From: DB1 sp049323655
GTDB taxonomy: Bacteria; Desulfobacterota; Desulfobulbia; Desulfobulbales; SURF-16
Length of the DNA: 64,000 nucleotides
Assembly (NCBI GenBank): GCA_049323655.1
Contig: JBMONO010000011.1
Span: 1 to 64,000, forward strand
Direction of reading: 5' to 3'
A program made the translations under genes and the position numbers. This document shows positions 16,008 through 24,842 of the stretch, in pieces; position 1 is the first letter of the stretch, and each line of letters starts with the position of its first letter. The notes under the pieces are model-generated. The model saw only the letters and a list, made by a program, of their open reading frames with translations, did no database searches and was not told the origin of the DNA.

Positions 16008-17566
16008 GAGTGTTTCTTGCTGAAAGTGCTGTGAATTTCCAGAAATTCGTCGATGTTGGCAAGGAAAATGTCGACCAGGGCAGAATCGAAATGGCCGCCC
16101 CTTTCCTTTTTGAAATAGGCGATCACCTCGGGCAGGTCAAAGGCCTTGCGGTAGACCCGGTCGTTGCAGAGGGCGTCAAAGACATCGGCGATGGTGGTGA
16201 TGCGGGCAAAGATGTGGATCTCCTCACCGACCAGTCCCCTCGGATAGCCGCTGCCGTCATATTTTTCGTGGTGCTGGACGGCGATGATTGCCGCCGCTTT
16301 CATGATCTCCCGGCTGGAGGCGCCGAGCATGTCATGGCCGATCAGGGCATGATTTTTCATGGTGCTGAACTCGTCGGCGGAGAGCGGGCCGGGATTGTTG
16401 AGAATGCTGTCCGGGATCGCCACCTTGCCGACATCGTGCATGGGCGAGGCAAGACGCAGCACCTCGACCAGGCTTGGATGGAGCCCGCATTTTTCCGCCA
16501 GCAACCGGCAGTATTCCGAGACCCGCTTGACGTGGAAACCGGTTTCCTGGGAACGGGCCTCGGCGATTTCCCCTAAGGTGTAGATGATTTCTTTCTGGGT
16601 GTCTTCAATCTCCTTGTTGAGATGGGCATTCTCGAAAGCGATATGGACATTGGCGCAGTAGATCTCGATCAGCGATTTGTTCAGTTCGTTCAGCTCCTTC
16701 CAGCCTTCGCAGTAGATGACGGTCTCGGCGCCGAGTTCACTTTTGAAATAGCCGATATAGCGGTCCGGGTAATAGAGGCATTTCTTTCTGCGGATTGCCT
16801 CCTGCAGGTCATGGAAGACGCGTTCCGGCAGCTCATTGTAACTTGTTATCTCGGTAAGCCCCTGAAATTTTCCGGTGGCGGCCAGCACCGCAAAACTCTT
16901 TCCCGACCGGGTGGCGGTAAACCCGGAAGTATCGACGACTATGGCATCCGGGTCCATGTGCATGATGGAGACGAGCTGGGTCAGCACGCCGGAGGCAAGT
17001 TGTTTGAGGGAACGCAGTTCAAAGAGGTTGGCCGAGGCGTCGATAATCCGTTTGAGGCCGGTGCGATTGGCCTCGATGACAAGGATGTCCCGGTAGGTGC
17101 GAAGCGACGAAATCATGACGGTGAAGAGTTTCTGGGAGGAGAGTTCGGTCTTCTCCTTGTAATCATTGATGTCGTATTCGACAATGACGCTCTCCTCCGG
17201 GGCCTGACCCGGTTGACCGGTGCGGAGAATGATGCGGACAAAGGAGTTGTTCTGCACCTTGCGCACATATTCTACCAGGGCCAGTCCGGCATCGTGGCTT
17301 TCCATCACCACGTCGAGCAGGATCACCGCCGTGTCCGGGTGCTGCTCGATCATTTTTTTTGCTTCATTGGCGCTGTAGGCGTGGAGAAAAAAAAGTTTTT
17401 TCCCGTCGTAGGTAAAGTTCTTCAGAACCAGGGTGGTGATGCTGTGCACCTCCGGGTCGTCGTCCACGATCATCACCTTCCAGCAGCGGTCCGGATTGAC
17501 ATGGCCGCTTTGATCGGCCGGAGCCGTTTCCTGGTCTGGGAAAAAAACCAATTCGTCATCGTTCAT
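16004..17566 (-). CDS. Response regulator with DUF3369 and HD-GYP c-di-GMP phosphodiesterase domain
   Basis: A 520-residue cytoplasmic protein. The receiver domain (about 29-155) has D85 as likely phosphate acceptor and the DDD acidic pocket (35-37). The middle (about 170-310) is a DUF3369/GAF-like domain. The C-terminal HD-GYP domain has HD (377-378) with GK (380-381) and HHEKYDGSGYP (432-442), all intact, so cyclic-di-GMP hydrolysis to GMP is expected. It lies 34 nt after the histidine kinase gene and overlaps the MscS gene, forming one operon. The input is most likely phosphorylation by that kinase. Confidence 0.94.
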   Translation of the reverse strand: MNDDELVFFPDQETAPADQSGHVNPDRCWKVMIVDDDPEVHSITTLVLKNFTYDGKKLFFLHAYSANEAKKMIEQHPDTAVILLDVVMESHDAGLALVEYVRKVQNNSFVRIILRTGQPGQAPEESVIVEYDINDYKEKTELSSQKLFTVMISSLRTYRDILVIEANRTGLKRIIDASANLFELRSLKQLASGVLTQLVSIMHMDPDAIVVDTSGFTATRSGKSFAVLAATGKFQGLTEITSYNELPERVFHDLQEAIRRKKCLYYPDRYIGYFKSELGAETVIYCEGWKELNELNKSLIEIYCANVHIAFENAHLNKEIEDTQKEIIYTLGEIAEARSQETGFHVKRVSEYCRLLAEKCGLHPSLVEVLRLASPMHDVGKVAIPDSILNNPGPLSADEFSTMKNHALIGHDMLGASSREIMKAAAIIAVQHHEKYDGSGYPRGLVGEEIHIFARITTIADVFDALCNDRVYRKAFDLPEVIAYFKKERGGHFDSALVDIFLANIDEFLEIHSTFSKKHS

Positions 17567-17599
17567 GGTGAAAATACTCCTCCTCTCGCGCGCTTATCC

Positions 17600-19345
17600 T
17601 CAGTGGGCCGGCAACTGGATGGTGAAGGTTGTTCCCTCTCCCGGTGCGCTGTGGCAGGTGACGTTGCCGTTGAGTTTCTGGGTGATAATGTTGTAGATGA
17701 TATGGAGGCCGAGGCCGCTGCCTCCCCTGTTTCTGCTGGTGGTGAAAAACGGTTCGAAGATATGGGGCAGGTCGGCGGCGGCGATGCCCTTGCCGTTATC
17801 ACTATAAATGAAAACCAGAGATGTGTCGTTTATGGTGAACATCATCCGCAGGATGCCCGCCTCCCCTTCCGCAAAGGCATGGGTGATGGAGTTGGTGATG
17901 AGATTGGTCAGGATCTGCGAGAAGGCGCCGGGATAACTGCGCAAAACGATATCGTCGCTGCACTCCAGGCTGATGGTGTGGCGGGTTTTTTTTAACAGGG
18001 GCCGCAGACTGAGGAGCACCTCGTTGACATACTCTCTGAGGTTGAAACTGCGTCTGCCCTCACCGGACTGGTCAATGGCCACCTGCTTGAAGCTGCGGAT
18101 CAGCTCGCCGGCCCGGGTCAGATTGGATTGCAGCAGGACGGTTGATTCCAGGCAGACCTGCAGATACTCCTCCAGGTGGGATCGGGTCATTTCCCCGGCC
18201 CGATACCGCTCGGCCAGTTGTTTTGATTCCTTTTCCAGATGAGTCGATGCGGTATAGGCAATACCCACCGGCGTATTGATCTCATGGGCGATGCCGGCGA
18301 CCAGCTGGCCGAGGGATGCCATCTTTTCCGATTGGACAAGCTGGTTCTGGGTGCGCTGCAGGAGATCCAGGGTGTTGATCAGGCTGGCGTTGGCGGCATT
18401 GAGCTGGGCGGTGCGCTGCTGGACTCGCTGGTCAAGGGTTGCGGTCAACTCCCGCAGCTCCTGTTCCGCCTGCTCCTTCTGGCGCTGGATACGCAGCTCT
18501 TCGGTAATGTCTTTGAAAAGAACAACGGCGCCGATAACGGTCCGATCCTCGATGATCGGCGCACAGGCCAGATGAACGGGGAAATCCGAGCCGTCCTGAC
18601 GGATAAAGATCTCATGGTTGCTGCGGTGGAATCTGCCGTCGTGGAAGGCGGCAAACACCGGGGAGAGAGAGGGCGCCTGCTGGCTGCCGCTGTCAGTGTT
18701 CTGGCGGAAGAGAAGATGGTAATGGCGGCCGAACAGCTCATCGCTCCGGTAGCCGGTCAGTTGTTCCGCCGCGGCATTGATAAAGGTGATGGTTCCTTCA
18801 ACATCAACTCCGAAAATCCCCTCGGCCACCGAGTTGAGGATCAGTTCGTTCTGGCGGTTGACCACCTTGAGCTCGATTTCCGTGGCCTTCTGCTCCCTGA
18901 TCTGGTTTTCCAGGGCTTTCGTCAGGTCGAGGAGGCTGCGTTCGTAGCGTTTTCGTTCGCTGATGTCGCGTTTGATGAAACAGATCCAGCAAACCACGTC
19001 ATCGTCGTCGGTCAGGGGTAAAACAAAGGTCTGTTCGTAGAAAAGGGCGCCGTTTTTTTTGTAGCTGGTAATTTCCCCCTCCCAGATTTCTCCCCGGCAG
19101 ATGGCATGCCAGGAAAGGGAGCGCAGGCTGTCAAGGTCATGCAACCCGATGGATTCGACATGATGGCCCATGACCTCCGCCGGCAGATAGCCGGTGGTCG
19201 AGGTGAAGACTTCATTGACGTATTCAATCCTGCCGGCCTTGTCGGTGATGATGATGGTGTTTGGGTTGTAGGTGATGAGACAGGAAAGCCTGCCAAGGAG
19301 TTTTTCTGACAGGCCGGATAATTCCGGGACAGGGGCGTTGCGCAT
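17600..19345 (-). CDS. Soluble PAS-PAS sensor histidine kinase
   Basis: A 581-residue kinase with no evident membrane segment. Two PAS domains (about 20-128 and 165-283), each followed by a PAC-type end (IKRDISERKR and LFKDITEELR), precede a coiled coil (285-335). Next comes a HisKA-like box with H354 in VAGIAHEINTPVG, and an ATPase domain with N, D-x-GKG and GGSGLGLHI boxes. It belongs to the class that pairs with HD-GYP regulators, and its partner is the next gene, 33 nt downstream. Start 19345 (ATG) lacks a good ribosome binding site; the frame stays open about 50 codons upstream but shows no ATG, GTG or TTG before a stop. Confidence 0.93.
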   Translation of the reverse strand: MRNAPVPELSGLSEKLLGRLSCLITYNPNTIIITDKAGRIEYVNEVFTSTTGYLPAEVMGHHVESIGLHDLDSLRSLSWHAICRGEIWEGEITSYKKNGALFYEQTFVLPLTDDDDVVCWICFIKRDISERKRYERSLLDLTKALENQIREQKATEIELKVVNRQNELILNSVAEGIFGVDVEGTITFINAAAEQLTGYRSDELFGRHYHLLFRQNTDSGSQQAPSLSPVFAAFHDGRFHRSNHEIFIRQDGSDFPVHLACAPIIEDRTVIGAVVLFKDITEELRIQRQKEQAEQELRELTATLDQRVQQRTAQLNAANASLINTLDLLQRTQNQLVQSEKMASLGQLVAGIAHEINTPVGIAYTASTHLEKESKQLAERYRAGEMTRSHLEEYLQVCLESTVLLQSNLTRAGELIRSFKQVAIDQSGEGRRSFNLREYVNEVLLSLRPLLKKTRHTISLECSDDIVLRSYPGAFSQILTNLITNSITHAFAEGEAGILRMMFTINDTSLVFIYSDNGKGIAAADLPHIFEPFFTTSRNRGGSGLGLHIIYNIITQKLNGNVTCHSAPGEGTTFTIQLPAH

Positions 19346-19554
19346 GTTGTGGGCGGTCTGGATGTTGGTCTGCGGTGGAAAATGATGGAGTTTCGACAGG
19401 TAGTGATGCTCCCTGTTTGTTTTTCCGGTGTCGGCGGATTTCGCGCCGGCGGGATTGTCAAAATGTATGTAACAAGGTAGCGGATAATAGCGGAAATGTA
19501 CAGATTATAATGAGTGCTCGCGGAGGGCTGGAAAGCTTTTTCTCCCTGACCTGC

Positions 19555-19974
19555 TTATTCGTCACTGACCCTGGTTCGCTGACTTTTTAATCTGCTTCTT
19601 TGGGATTTGGCGGCGAGTCGACGCTGACGAGAGGAGGCGGTCGGCCGGGTTGGCCTCCTGCTTTTCTGGACAACGGCGACACTCTGCAGCAGTTCGCGCA
19701 GGCGGCGCAGCGCCTCCTGGCGGTTCATCTCCTGACTGCGATGGTTCTGCGCCTTGATGATGATCACCCCATCAGCGGTGATGCGCTGGTCGGCCTTGTT
19801 GAGCAGCCTGGTTTTGTAAAAGTCGGGCAGGGATGAGGAGGCGATGATGTCGAAGCGCAGATGAATGGCGGTGGCTGCCTTGTTGACATGCTGGCCGCCG
19901 GCGCCCTGGGCGCGGACCGCAGTGATGTCGATCTCGCTGTCGGCTATGGCGATGGTGGGGGTGATAGCCAGCAT
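19555..19974 (-). CDS. arfB: Ribosome-rescue peptidyl-tRNA hydrolase ArfB
   Basis: A 139-residue release-factor-like protein that frees ribosomes stalled on broken mRNA by hydrolysing peptidyl-tRNA. The catalytic GGQ is in RAQGAGGQHVNKA (about residues 20-32), near the N-terminus as in ArfB/YaeJ, and there is no stop-codon-recognition domain. The C-terminal tail is very basic (RRLAAKSQRSRLKSQRTR) and would enter the empty mRNA channel. The start overlaps the end of the GIY-YIG gene by 31 nt, so the two are cotranscribed. Confidence 0.94.
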   Translation of the reverse strand: MLAITPTIAIADSEIDITAVRAQGAGGQHVNKAATAIHLRFDIIASSSLPDFYKTRLLNKADQRITADGVIIIKAQNHRSQEMNRQEALRRLRELLQSVAVVQKSRRPTRPTASSRQRRLAAKSQRSRLKSQRTRVSDE

Positions 19975-20258
19975 GAGATTTCGTTTTTTTTCGGGGGCAT
20001 TGCCAGCAGCAATTTCGCCGCCCGCGGCAGCTTCTTGATTTGCAGTTCCCGTCGGCAGACCGCGGAACGGGAAGGGCCGGCCTCGACATAGATCAGCTCT
20101 ACCGGCTGCCGTGCCCGGGTGTAACGGGCGCCGCCCCGGGCGGCGTTGTGCTCCGCCATACGTCGTTTGGGATCGCTGGTGATGCCGGTATAGAGGGTGC
20201 CGTCGCTGCAGCGGACGATATAGACGTACCAGATTTTTTCCTGTATCATAAACATCAT
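19944..20258 (-). CDS. GIY-YIG nuclease-superfamily small protein
   Basis: A protein of about 104 aa. The GIY-YIG core is read as WYVYIVRCSDGTLYTGIT near the N-terminus, followed by RRMAEHN and a basic RELQIKKLPRAAK region, as in the YhbQ/UPF0213 family. These proteins carry a single nuclease domain; their cell role is poorly known. Three in-frame Met codons (20258, 20255, 20249) compete as starts. The C-terminal 31 nt overlap arfB in another frame. The pgl gene starts divergently about 60 bp away. Confidence 0.85.
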   Translation of the reverse strand: MMFMIQEKIWYVYIVRCSDGTLYTGITSDPKRRMAEHNAARGGARYTRARQPVELIYVEAGPSRSAVCRRELQIKKLPRAAKLLLAMPPKKNEISCWLSPPPSP

Positions 20259-20318
20259 GATAGCCGGCCCTGCGGTCTGCCGCAAGGGCTCTTTCCTTTC
20301 CTTCTTCCTTGTGGCGTT

Positions 20319-21029
20319 ATGACGGTCGACAACCGGCTCTCCTTTCGCGGTTTTTCTTCTCCGGCCGAGCAGGCCAGGATTCTGGCCGGAGATATCGCCT
20401 TCCGGCTGCAGGCCGGTATTGACCAGCGCGGCAGCGCCAGCCTGGTGGTCTCCGGCGGCGCCACCCCGCTCCTCTTGTTCGCGGCCCTGGCGGAACAGGA
20501 GATTTCCTGGGATCGGGTGATTGTGACCCTGGCGGACGAACGGTGGGTGGCGCCGACCGACCAGGACAGCAACGAAGCTCTGGTCCGCCGTCATCTGCTG
20601 ACCGGCCGGGCGGCCAATGCCCGTTTTGTCGGACTGTGGAGCGGTGAGGCCTCTGCCGGGGCAGCGGAAGCGGCCTGTGAGAAAGCGATCGCCGCCATCC
20701 CGCTCCCATTTGATGTGGTGGTACTCGGCATGGGGCGGGATGGCCATATCGCCTCGATCTTTCCCGGTGCGCCGGAGTTGCCCACGGCGATCAGCATAAA
20801 GTCGGGGCGGCGCTGTGCCGCCATCACTCCTCCCAAGGCGGCCCATGGACGAATGACCCTGACCTTGGCTGTCCTGATCCAGGCCCGGGGAATTTATCTG
20901 CTGCTCACCGGCAAGGAAAAACTGCATACCTTTGAGGAAGCGATCGGCGCCGGCGACCCGATGGAGATGCCGGTCCGCGCCCTGCTGGCTCATGCCCGGC
21001 AGCCGGTTCTGGTCTGCTGGGCGCCGTGA
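20319..21029 (+). CDS. pgl: 6-phosphogluconolactonase
   Basis: A cytoplasmic enzyme of 236 aa that hydrolyses 6-phosphogluconolactone to 6-phosphogluconate in the oxidative pentose phosphate pathway. It has the glucosamine-6-phosphate isomerase-like fold motifs of the DevB type: SLVVSGGATP (about 42-51), TLADERWVAP, and VVLGMGRDGHIASIFPG with the catalytic His region. The length is normal for the family. The ATG at 20319 gives the expected N-terminus, though no strong ribosome binding site is visible. No glucose-6-phosphate dehydrogenase gene lies adjacent, so the gene stands alone here. Confidence 0.93.
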   Translation: MTVDNRLSFRGFSSPAEQARILAGDIAFRLQAGIDQRGSASLVVSGGATPLLLFAALAEQEISWDRVIVTLADERWVAPTDQDSNEALVRRHLLTGRAANARFVGLWSGEASAGAAEAACEKAIAAIPLPFDVVVLGMGRDGHIASIFPGAPELPTAISIKSGRRCAAITPPKAAHGRMTLTLAVLIQARGIYLLLTGKEKLHTFEEAIGAGDPMEMPVRALLAHARQPVLVCWAP

Positions 21030-21169
21030 TCTCGCTTTTTTCTGCACATCTCCTTTGCTTTTTGTCCGAAATTGGTTTATCACCAATAGAATAGTTTTTT
21101 TGTTTTGTTATCATAGTGTTAGGTGATGTGAAGTGTTTTGTTTATAGTCTTTGCCTATTGGAGAAGGAG

Positions 21170-21790
21170 ATGGGGCAGGTCATCAGGATAGATTGCCGGG
21201 GGTTGCAGTGTCCGCAACCGGTTTTACAGGCCAAGGAGGCTCTGGAACGGAGCGGTGTCGGCGCGGTTGAGGTGCTGGTTGACAATGAGGCGTCCCGTGG
21301 CAATGTCGAACGTTTTGCCAGGAGTCAGGGATATTCATCGGTGGTGACGGAGGAGGGCGGTCTTTTCCGGATCACGATCAGCAAGAGCGGGGATACCTCC
21401 CCGCCGGCCGGCGATGTCGATGTCTCCGCTTATACCTGTGCACCCGCCGCCGGGGAGCTGATCTGCATCGTGCCGTCCGATGTCATGGGCCGCGGCAACG
21501 ACGAACTCGGTCGGGTGCTGATGCGCGCCTATATCAAAACGATCAGGGAGGTGACCCCCCTGCCGGCAAAGATCTTCTTTTTCAACACCGGTGTCACCAT
21601 CACGGCGAGCCAGTCGGATCTCATTGAGCCTTTGCGGGAGATCGAGGCAAAAGGGGTGGAGATTTTTTCCTGCGGCACCTGTCTCGATTTTCTCGGGTTG
21701 AAAGAGAGGCTGCTGGTCGGCAAGACCACCAACATGCACGAAATCATGCAGTCCATGGCCAGCGCCGCCAGAATCGTGAGCCCCTGCTGA
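21170..21790 (+). CDS. yedF: Selenium-metabolism sulfurtransferase-like protein YedF
   Basis: A 206-residue two-domain protein. The N-terminal TusA-like domain has the CPxP motif with C14 (GLQCPQPVLQAKEA), the site that can carry a persulfide or selenide. The C-terminal DsrE-like half includes FFNTGVTI and EIFSCGTCLDF, adding two more cysteines. This architecture is the YedF form linked by genome context to selenium use. The start at 21170 is chosen because GGAGAAGGAG lies directly upstream. It is followed after 4 nt by the desulfurase-like gene, forming a three-gene operon. Confidence 0.9.
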   Translation: MGQVIRIDCRGLQCPQPVLQAKEALERSGVGAVEVLVDNEASRGNVERFARSQGYSSVVTEEGGLFRITISKSGDTSPPAGDVDVSAYTCAPAAGELICIVPSDVMGRGNDELGRVLMRAYIKTIREVTPLPAKIFFFNTGVTITASQSDLIEPLREIEAKGVEIFSCGTCLDFLGLKERLLVGKTTNMHEIMQSMASAARIVSPC

Positions 21791-21794
21791 TCGT

Positions 21795-22961
21795 ATGCCT
21801 GCCGAAACCGGGTTCATCTATGCCGACAATGCGGCGACATCCTTTCCAAAACCGCCGGCCGTCGTCGAGATGCTGTGCGCCTTGCCGCAAAGCATCTCGC
21901 TCAGTCCCGGCCGCTCCGCCCATTTTTTTTCACTCCAGTGCAGTCGACACCTCTTCACCGCCCGCGAGCGGCTGGCCGAGCTTTTCGGCTGTCCGGACTC
22001 AAGCCGCATCGCCTTTACCGCCAATGTCACCGAGGCGCTGAACACGGCGATTTTCGGTCTCTGCGACGAGGTGCTGCGGCCCGGTGATCATGTCATCACC
22101 ACCTGTCTCGAACACAACTCGGTGATGCGGCCCCTGCGGTATCTTGAACAAACGGCCAACATCTCCGTGTCCATGTTGCCACTGGCCGCGGACGGACAGG
22201 TGGCAGTGGACGCATTGCCCGGCCTGCTGCGGCCCAATACCCGGCTTGTTGTCGTCAACCATGTCTCCAATGTCACCGGCGCGATCGTTGATCTGGCGGC
22301 GGTGGGCCGGCACAAGGGCAATGCCCTGCTGCTGGTGGATGCGGCCCAGTCGGCCGGGGTTTTTCCGATTCATGTGGAGGAGATGAACATCGACATCCTG
22401 GCCTTTACCGGCCACAAGGCCCTTTTCGGCCCTCCCGGCACCGGCGGCTTTTATCTGCGTGAGGGCATCACGCTGCGGCCGCTGACGATGGGCGGCACCG
22501 GCAGCAATTCGGAACGGGAGATCCAGCCGGATTTCATGCCGGACCGCTATGAATCGGGCACCCCCAATACTTTAGGCATCGCCGCCCTGGGGGCCGGGGT
22601 GGAGTTTGTCCTGACGACCGGTCTGGAGACCATCAGGGCGCATGAGTTGGGATTGTGCCGTCTCTTTCTCGACGGACTCGGCAGCATGCCCCATGTCACC
22701 GTCTTTGGCCCGGATGAGGGAGAAGATCGCGCCGCGGTCATCTCCCTGCGGTTGCGGGGCAGAAGCGAGTCGGAGGTGGCCCGCATTCTTGACCGCGATT
22801 ATCGTATCATGGTGCGGGCCGGGCTGCACTGTGCGCCGGCCGCCCATGCCGCTGCCGGCACTTTTCCCGCCGGCACCGTCCGTTTCTCCTTTGGCTATTT
22901 CAACACCGCAGCGGATGTCGAGGCCTGTCTCGCCGCCCTCGCCACCTTCCGAACCCCATGA
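21795..22961 (+). CDS. Class V aminotransferase, cysteine desulfurase-family protein
   Basis: A 388-residue PLP enzyme. The PLP lysine is K208 in AFTGHKALFGPPGTGG, an aspartate/glutamine pair is in LLVDAAQSAG, and the catalytic cysteine loop is VRAGLHCAP near residue 345. It belongs to the short SufS/NifS-like branch that is commonly found with YedF and DUF3343 in anaerobes. It probably releases sulfur or selenium from cysteine or selenocysteine for the neighbouring carriers. The link to selenium is inferred from context; no selD, selA or selenoprotein gene lies in the window. The coding sequence overlaps the next gene by 4 nt. Confidence 0.9.
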   Translation: MPAETGFIYADNAATSFPKPPAVVEMLCALPQSISLSPGRSAHFFSLQCSRHLFTARERLAELFGCPDSSRIAFTANVTEALNTAIFGLCDEVLRPGDHVITTCLEHNSVMRPLRYLEQTANISVSMLPLAADGQVAVDALPGLLRPNTRLVVVNHVSNVTGAIVDLAAVGRHKGNALLLVDAAQSAGVFPIHVEEMNIDILAFTGHKALFGPPGTGGFYLREGITLRPLTMGGTGSNSEREIQPDFMPDRYESGTPNTLGIAALGAGVEFVLTTGLETIRAHELGLCRLFLDGLGSMPHVTVFGPDEGEDRAAVISLRLRGRSESEVARILDRDYRIMVRAGLHCAPAAHAAAGTFPAGTVRFSFGYFNTAADVEACLAALATFRTP

Positions 22962-23248
22962 CCGTTGCCCCCATCCCGCGGGACGAGACCTGCGTCATCA
23001 TCCTCTTTTCCATCCATTTTGTCCTGAAGGCGGAGCAGTTGCTGAAAAAGGCCTCGCTCGCTCACGACGTCATCCCGGTGCCCCGCCAGATCAGTTCCGA
23101 TTGCGGCATGGCCCTGGCCTTTTCCTGCCGGGACGGCGCGCTGGTTGTCAAACTGCTTTCCGATGCCGCCATCCGCATCGCCGGACTCTATCAACGGCAA
23201 GAGACCGGCGGCTATGTGGCCATCGATTTGCCGGATGGCGTCTGCTGA
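22958..23248 (+). CDS. DUF3343 protein, putative Se/S carrier
   Basis: A 96-residue protein with the DUF3343 signature: FSIHFVLKAEQLLKKA, then IPVPRQISSDCGMALAF with a conserved cysteine. The start overlaps the desulfurase gene as ATGA. DUF3343 proteins are annotated as putative selenium or sulfur carriers because of their context. The final residues end in a second cysteine (DGVC), which could be functional. The downstream 234-bp gap holds no further gene of this operon. Confidence 0.86.
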   Translation: MTVAPIPRDETCVIILFSIHFVLKAEQLLKKASLAHDVIPVPRQISSDCGMALAFSCRDGALVVKLLSDAAIRIAGLYQRQETGGYVAIDLPDGVC

Positions 23249-23482
23249 TCGTTTCTGGACCTCCATTAAATTTTTTTAAAGGTTTGACTCCCTGTCCGAC
23301 AAGAGCCTTGCCGAAAAAAGCGAAAAGCGTCGGCAGAGCGGGCAGGGCAATCACTGCTGGTGCTTCTTTTTGCTTGACAATGGGGGACGTTCCGCTGTTT
23401 GCTGTAAGGAGTGAGCCGGTTTTCAGGTATGATTTGTGCAGACTGCGTCAGTATGGCTGAAATTCACAAAAAAATTTTTATT

Positions 23483-24043
23483 ATGAAATGTTTGAAGTGG
23501 CTTGAGAGAGTACGGAAAAGCAGCCGCGGCTTCTCTGTGGTAGAGCTGATGGTCGTCATTGCCGTCATCGGTATTTTGGCAGCAGTGGCGGTGCCGAATT
23601 TTGCCGAATGGGCGGCTAACAATCGGCTGAAGGCTGCGGCTCGCACCTTATATACCAACATCCAGAAGGCGCGCCTTTTTGCCATCAAGGAAAATCGGCC
23701 CGTCTGTCTTGCCTTTACCACTGTTGTTTTCCCGGCCACTGGAGGAGGGTATACCGTCTTCGTCGATGACGGCACCGGCGGTGGTGTTGCCGGCAATGGG
23801 GTGCGGGATGGCACGGAGCAGGTTCTTGACACGGTAACGATGGACAACCGGACTTCGTTGGTTACGGCAGCTTTTACCGGTGGGGTGTCTTTTTTTTCTT
23901 ACACGCCGAAAGGGGTGGTGGCCAGCAGTCGCCAGGGCAATGTCACGATGAGGAATAATCAACGATGGTACAGAATCACCGTCTCCGCCGGAGGAGGGAT
24001 CAGGCTTGAAATCAGTTCGGATGGCGCTACCTGGGTTCTTTAA
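23483..24043 (+). CDS. FimT/GspH-type minor pseudopilin
   Basis: A type IV pilus minor pilin of 186 aa. The leader (MKCLKWLERVRKSSRG) is basic and ends in Gly, followed by FSVVELMVVIAVIGILAAVA with Phe +1 and Glu +5, the prepilin peptidase site and hydrophobic spine. The C-terminal GspH-like region has IQKARLFAIKENRPV and ends in WYRI plus short strands. It opens a minor-pilin operon with PilW, PilV, PilX and PilY1, which initiates pilus assembly in other bacteria. Several longer starts exist (GTG 23411, ATG 23429 and ATG 23453); 23483 is chosen for a normal leader length. The 23249-23482 gap holds no clear promoter. Confidence 0.85.
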   Translation: MKCLKWLERVRKSSRGFSVVELMVVIAVIGILAAVAVPNFAEWAANNRLKAAARTLYTNIQKARLFAIKENRPVCLAFTTVVFPATGGGYTVFVDDGTGGGVAGNGVRDGTEQVLDTVTMDNRTSLVTAAFTGGVSFFSYTPKGVVASSRQGNVTMRNNQRWYRITVSAGGGIRLEISSDGATWVL

Positions 24044-24824
24044 TCAGGGGGGTGTTAACAACGGCACGTGCAGTGCACAGGGCTTCACCCTCGTTGAGGT
24101 GATGATCGCCCTGCTGCTTTCCGGTATTGTCATCGCCTCGGTTTATTCGGCCTTTCAATCCCAGCAGAACAGCTATCTTGCCCAGGAACAGACAGCGCAG
24201 ATGCAGCAGAATGTTCGTATCGGCCTTGATATGCTGGTTCGGGACATTCGCCTGGCCGGTTACAATCCGACAGAAGGGGCCGGCAGCGGCTTTATCCTTG
24301 CCGATAATTTTAACGGTACGGCTGTGGCGACCAGCGCCACTCAGATTGCCTTTACCGCTGATCTGGACGACGATGGGACCATAGACACGGTGGCGCAGGA
24401 TGCGGACGGTAACGGCACGATCGAGATGGCGGACATGGAGCAGATCGCCTATCGTCTGAACGGTACGAATCTGCAGCGGTATTCCCGGGTTACCGGAGCA
24501 GTTGTCTGGCAGACCATTGCTGAACATGTCGATAATATCGAGTTTCAGTATGTCCTCGATAACGACAGCGCGACCATCGCCCCGACTGCGGCGGAGATTC
24601 CCAGGATACGCAGTGTGCGGGTTTCGATTCTGGTCAGAACGGAAAATGCGGATGAAAACTTTACCAGCACCCAGACCTATCTGCCGGCCTCGAATGATCC
24701 GTTTTTTACGGAGGCGGCCGATCTGACCGGCACGATCTGGGGGCCTTTCACCGGCACCCCGACTGAAAACAACCGCCGTAGGCTGCTGAAGGTTACCGTC
24801 AACTGTCGCAATATGGGGCTGTGA
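24021..24824 (+). CDS. pilW: Minor pilin PilW
   Basis: A 267-residue minor pilin. The prepilin site is AQG^FTLVEVMIALLLSG near residue 21, followed by the PilW-type stretch QNVRIGLDMLVRDIRLAGY. It joins the priming complex of minor pilins with PilV, PilX and PilY1. It overlaps the previous gene by 23 nt. ATG 24021 is used; a TTG at 24006 would give a longer leader. The rest of the protein is Asp/Thr-rich with predicted strands and has one cysteine near the end (TVNCRNMGL). Confidence 0.88.
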   Translation: MALPGFFNQGGVNNGTCSAQGFTLVEVMIALLLSGIVIASVYSAFQSQQNSYLAQEQTAQMQQNVRIGLDMLVRDIRLAGYNPTEGAGSGFILADNFNGTAVATSATQIAFTADLDDDGTIDTVAQDADGNGTIEMADMEQIAYRLNGTNLQRYSRVTGAVVWQTIAEHVDNIEFQYVLDNDSATIAPTAAEIPRIRSVRVSILVRTENADENFTSTQTYLPASNDPFFTEAADLTGTIWGPFTGTPTENNRRRLLKVTVNCRNMGL

Positions 24825-24842
24825 TTGCCGGGGGAAAGAGTG

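Noticed and set aside
16622..17995. Long plus-strand ORF opposite the HD-GYP and kinase genes
   Set aside because: It is an antisense shadow of two genes with intact motifs on the minus strand.
20040..20318. Upstream extension of the pgl frame
   Set aside because: It lies over the GIY-YIG gene in the opposite direction, and pgl similarity starts only at 20319.
23350..23372. Sigma-54 promoter for the minor-pilin operon
   Set aside because: TGGTGC-TTTTTGCT has GG and GC 11 nt apart instead of the required 10, and the -24 half is poor.
23249..23482. c-di-GMP-I (GEMM) riboswitch upstream of the pilin operon
   Set aside because: GAAA and GC-rich stretches are present, but the conserved GEMM core and its paired helices were not found.
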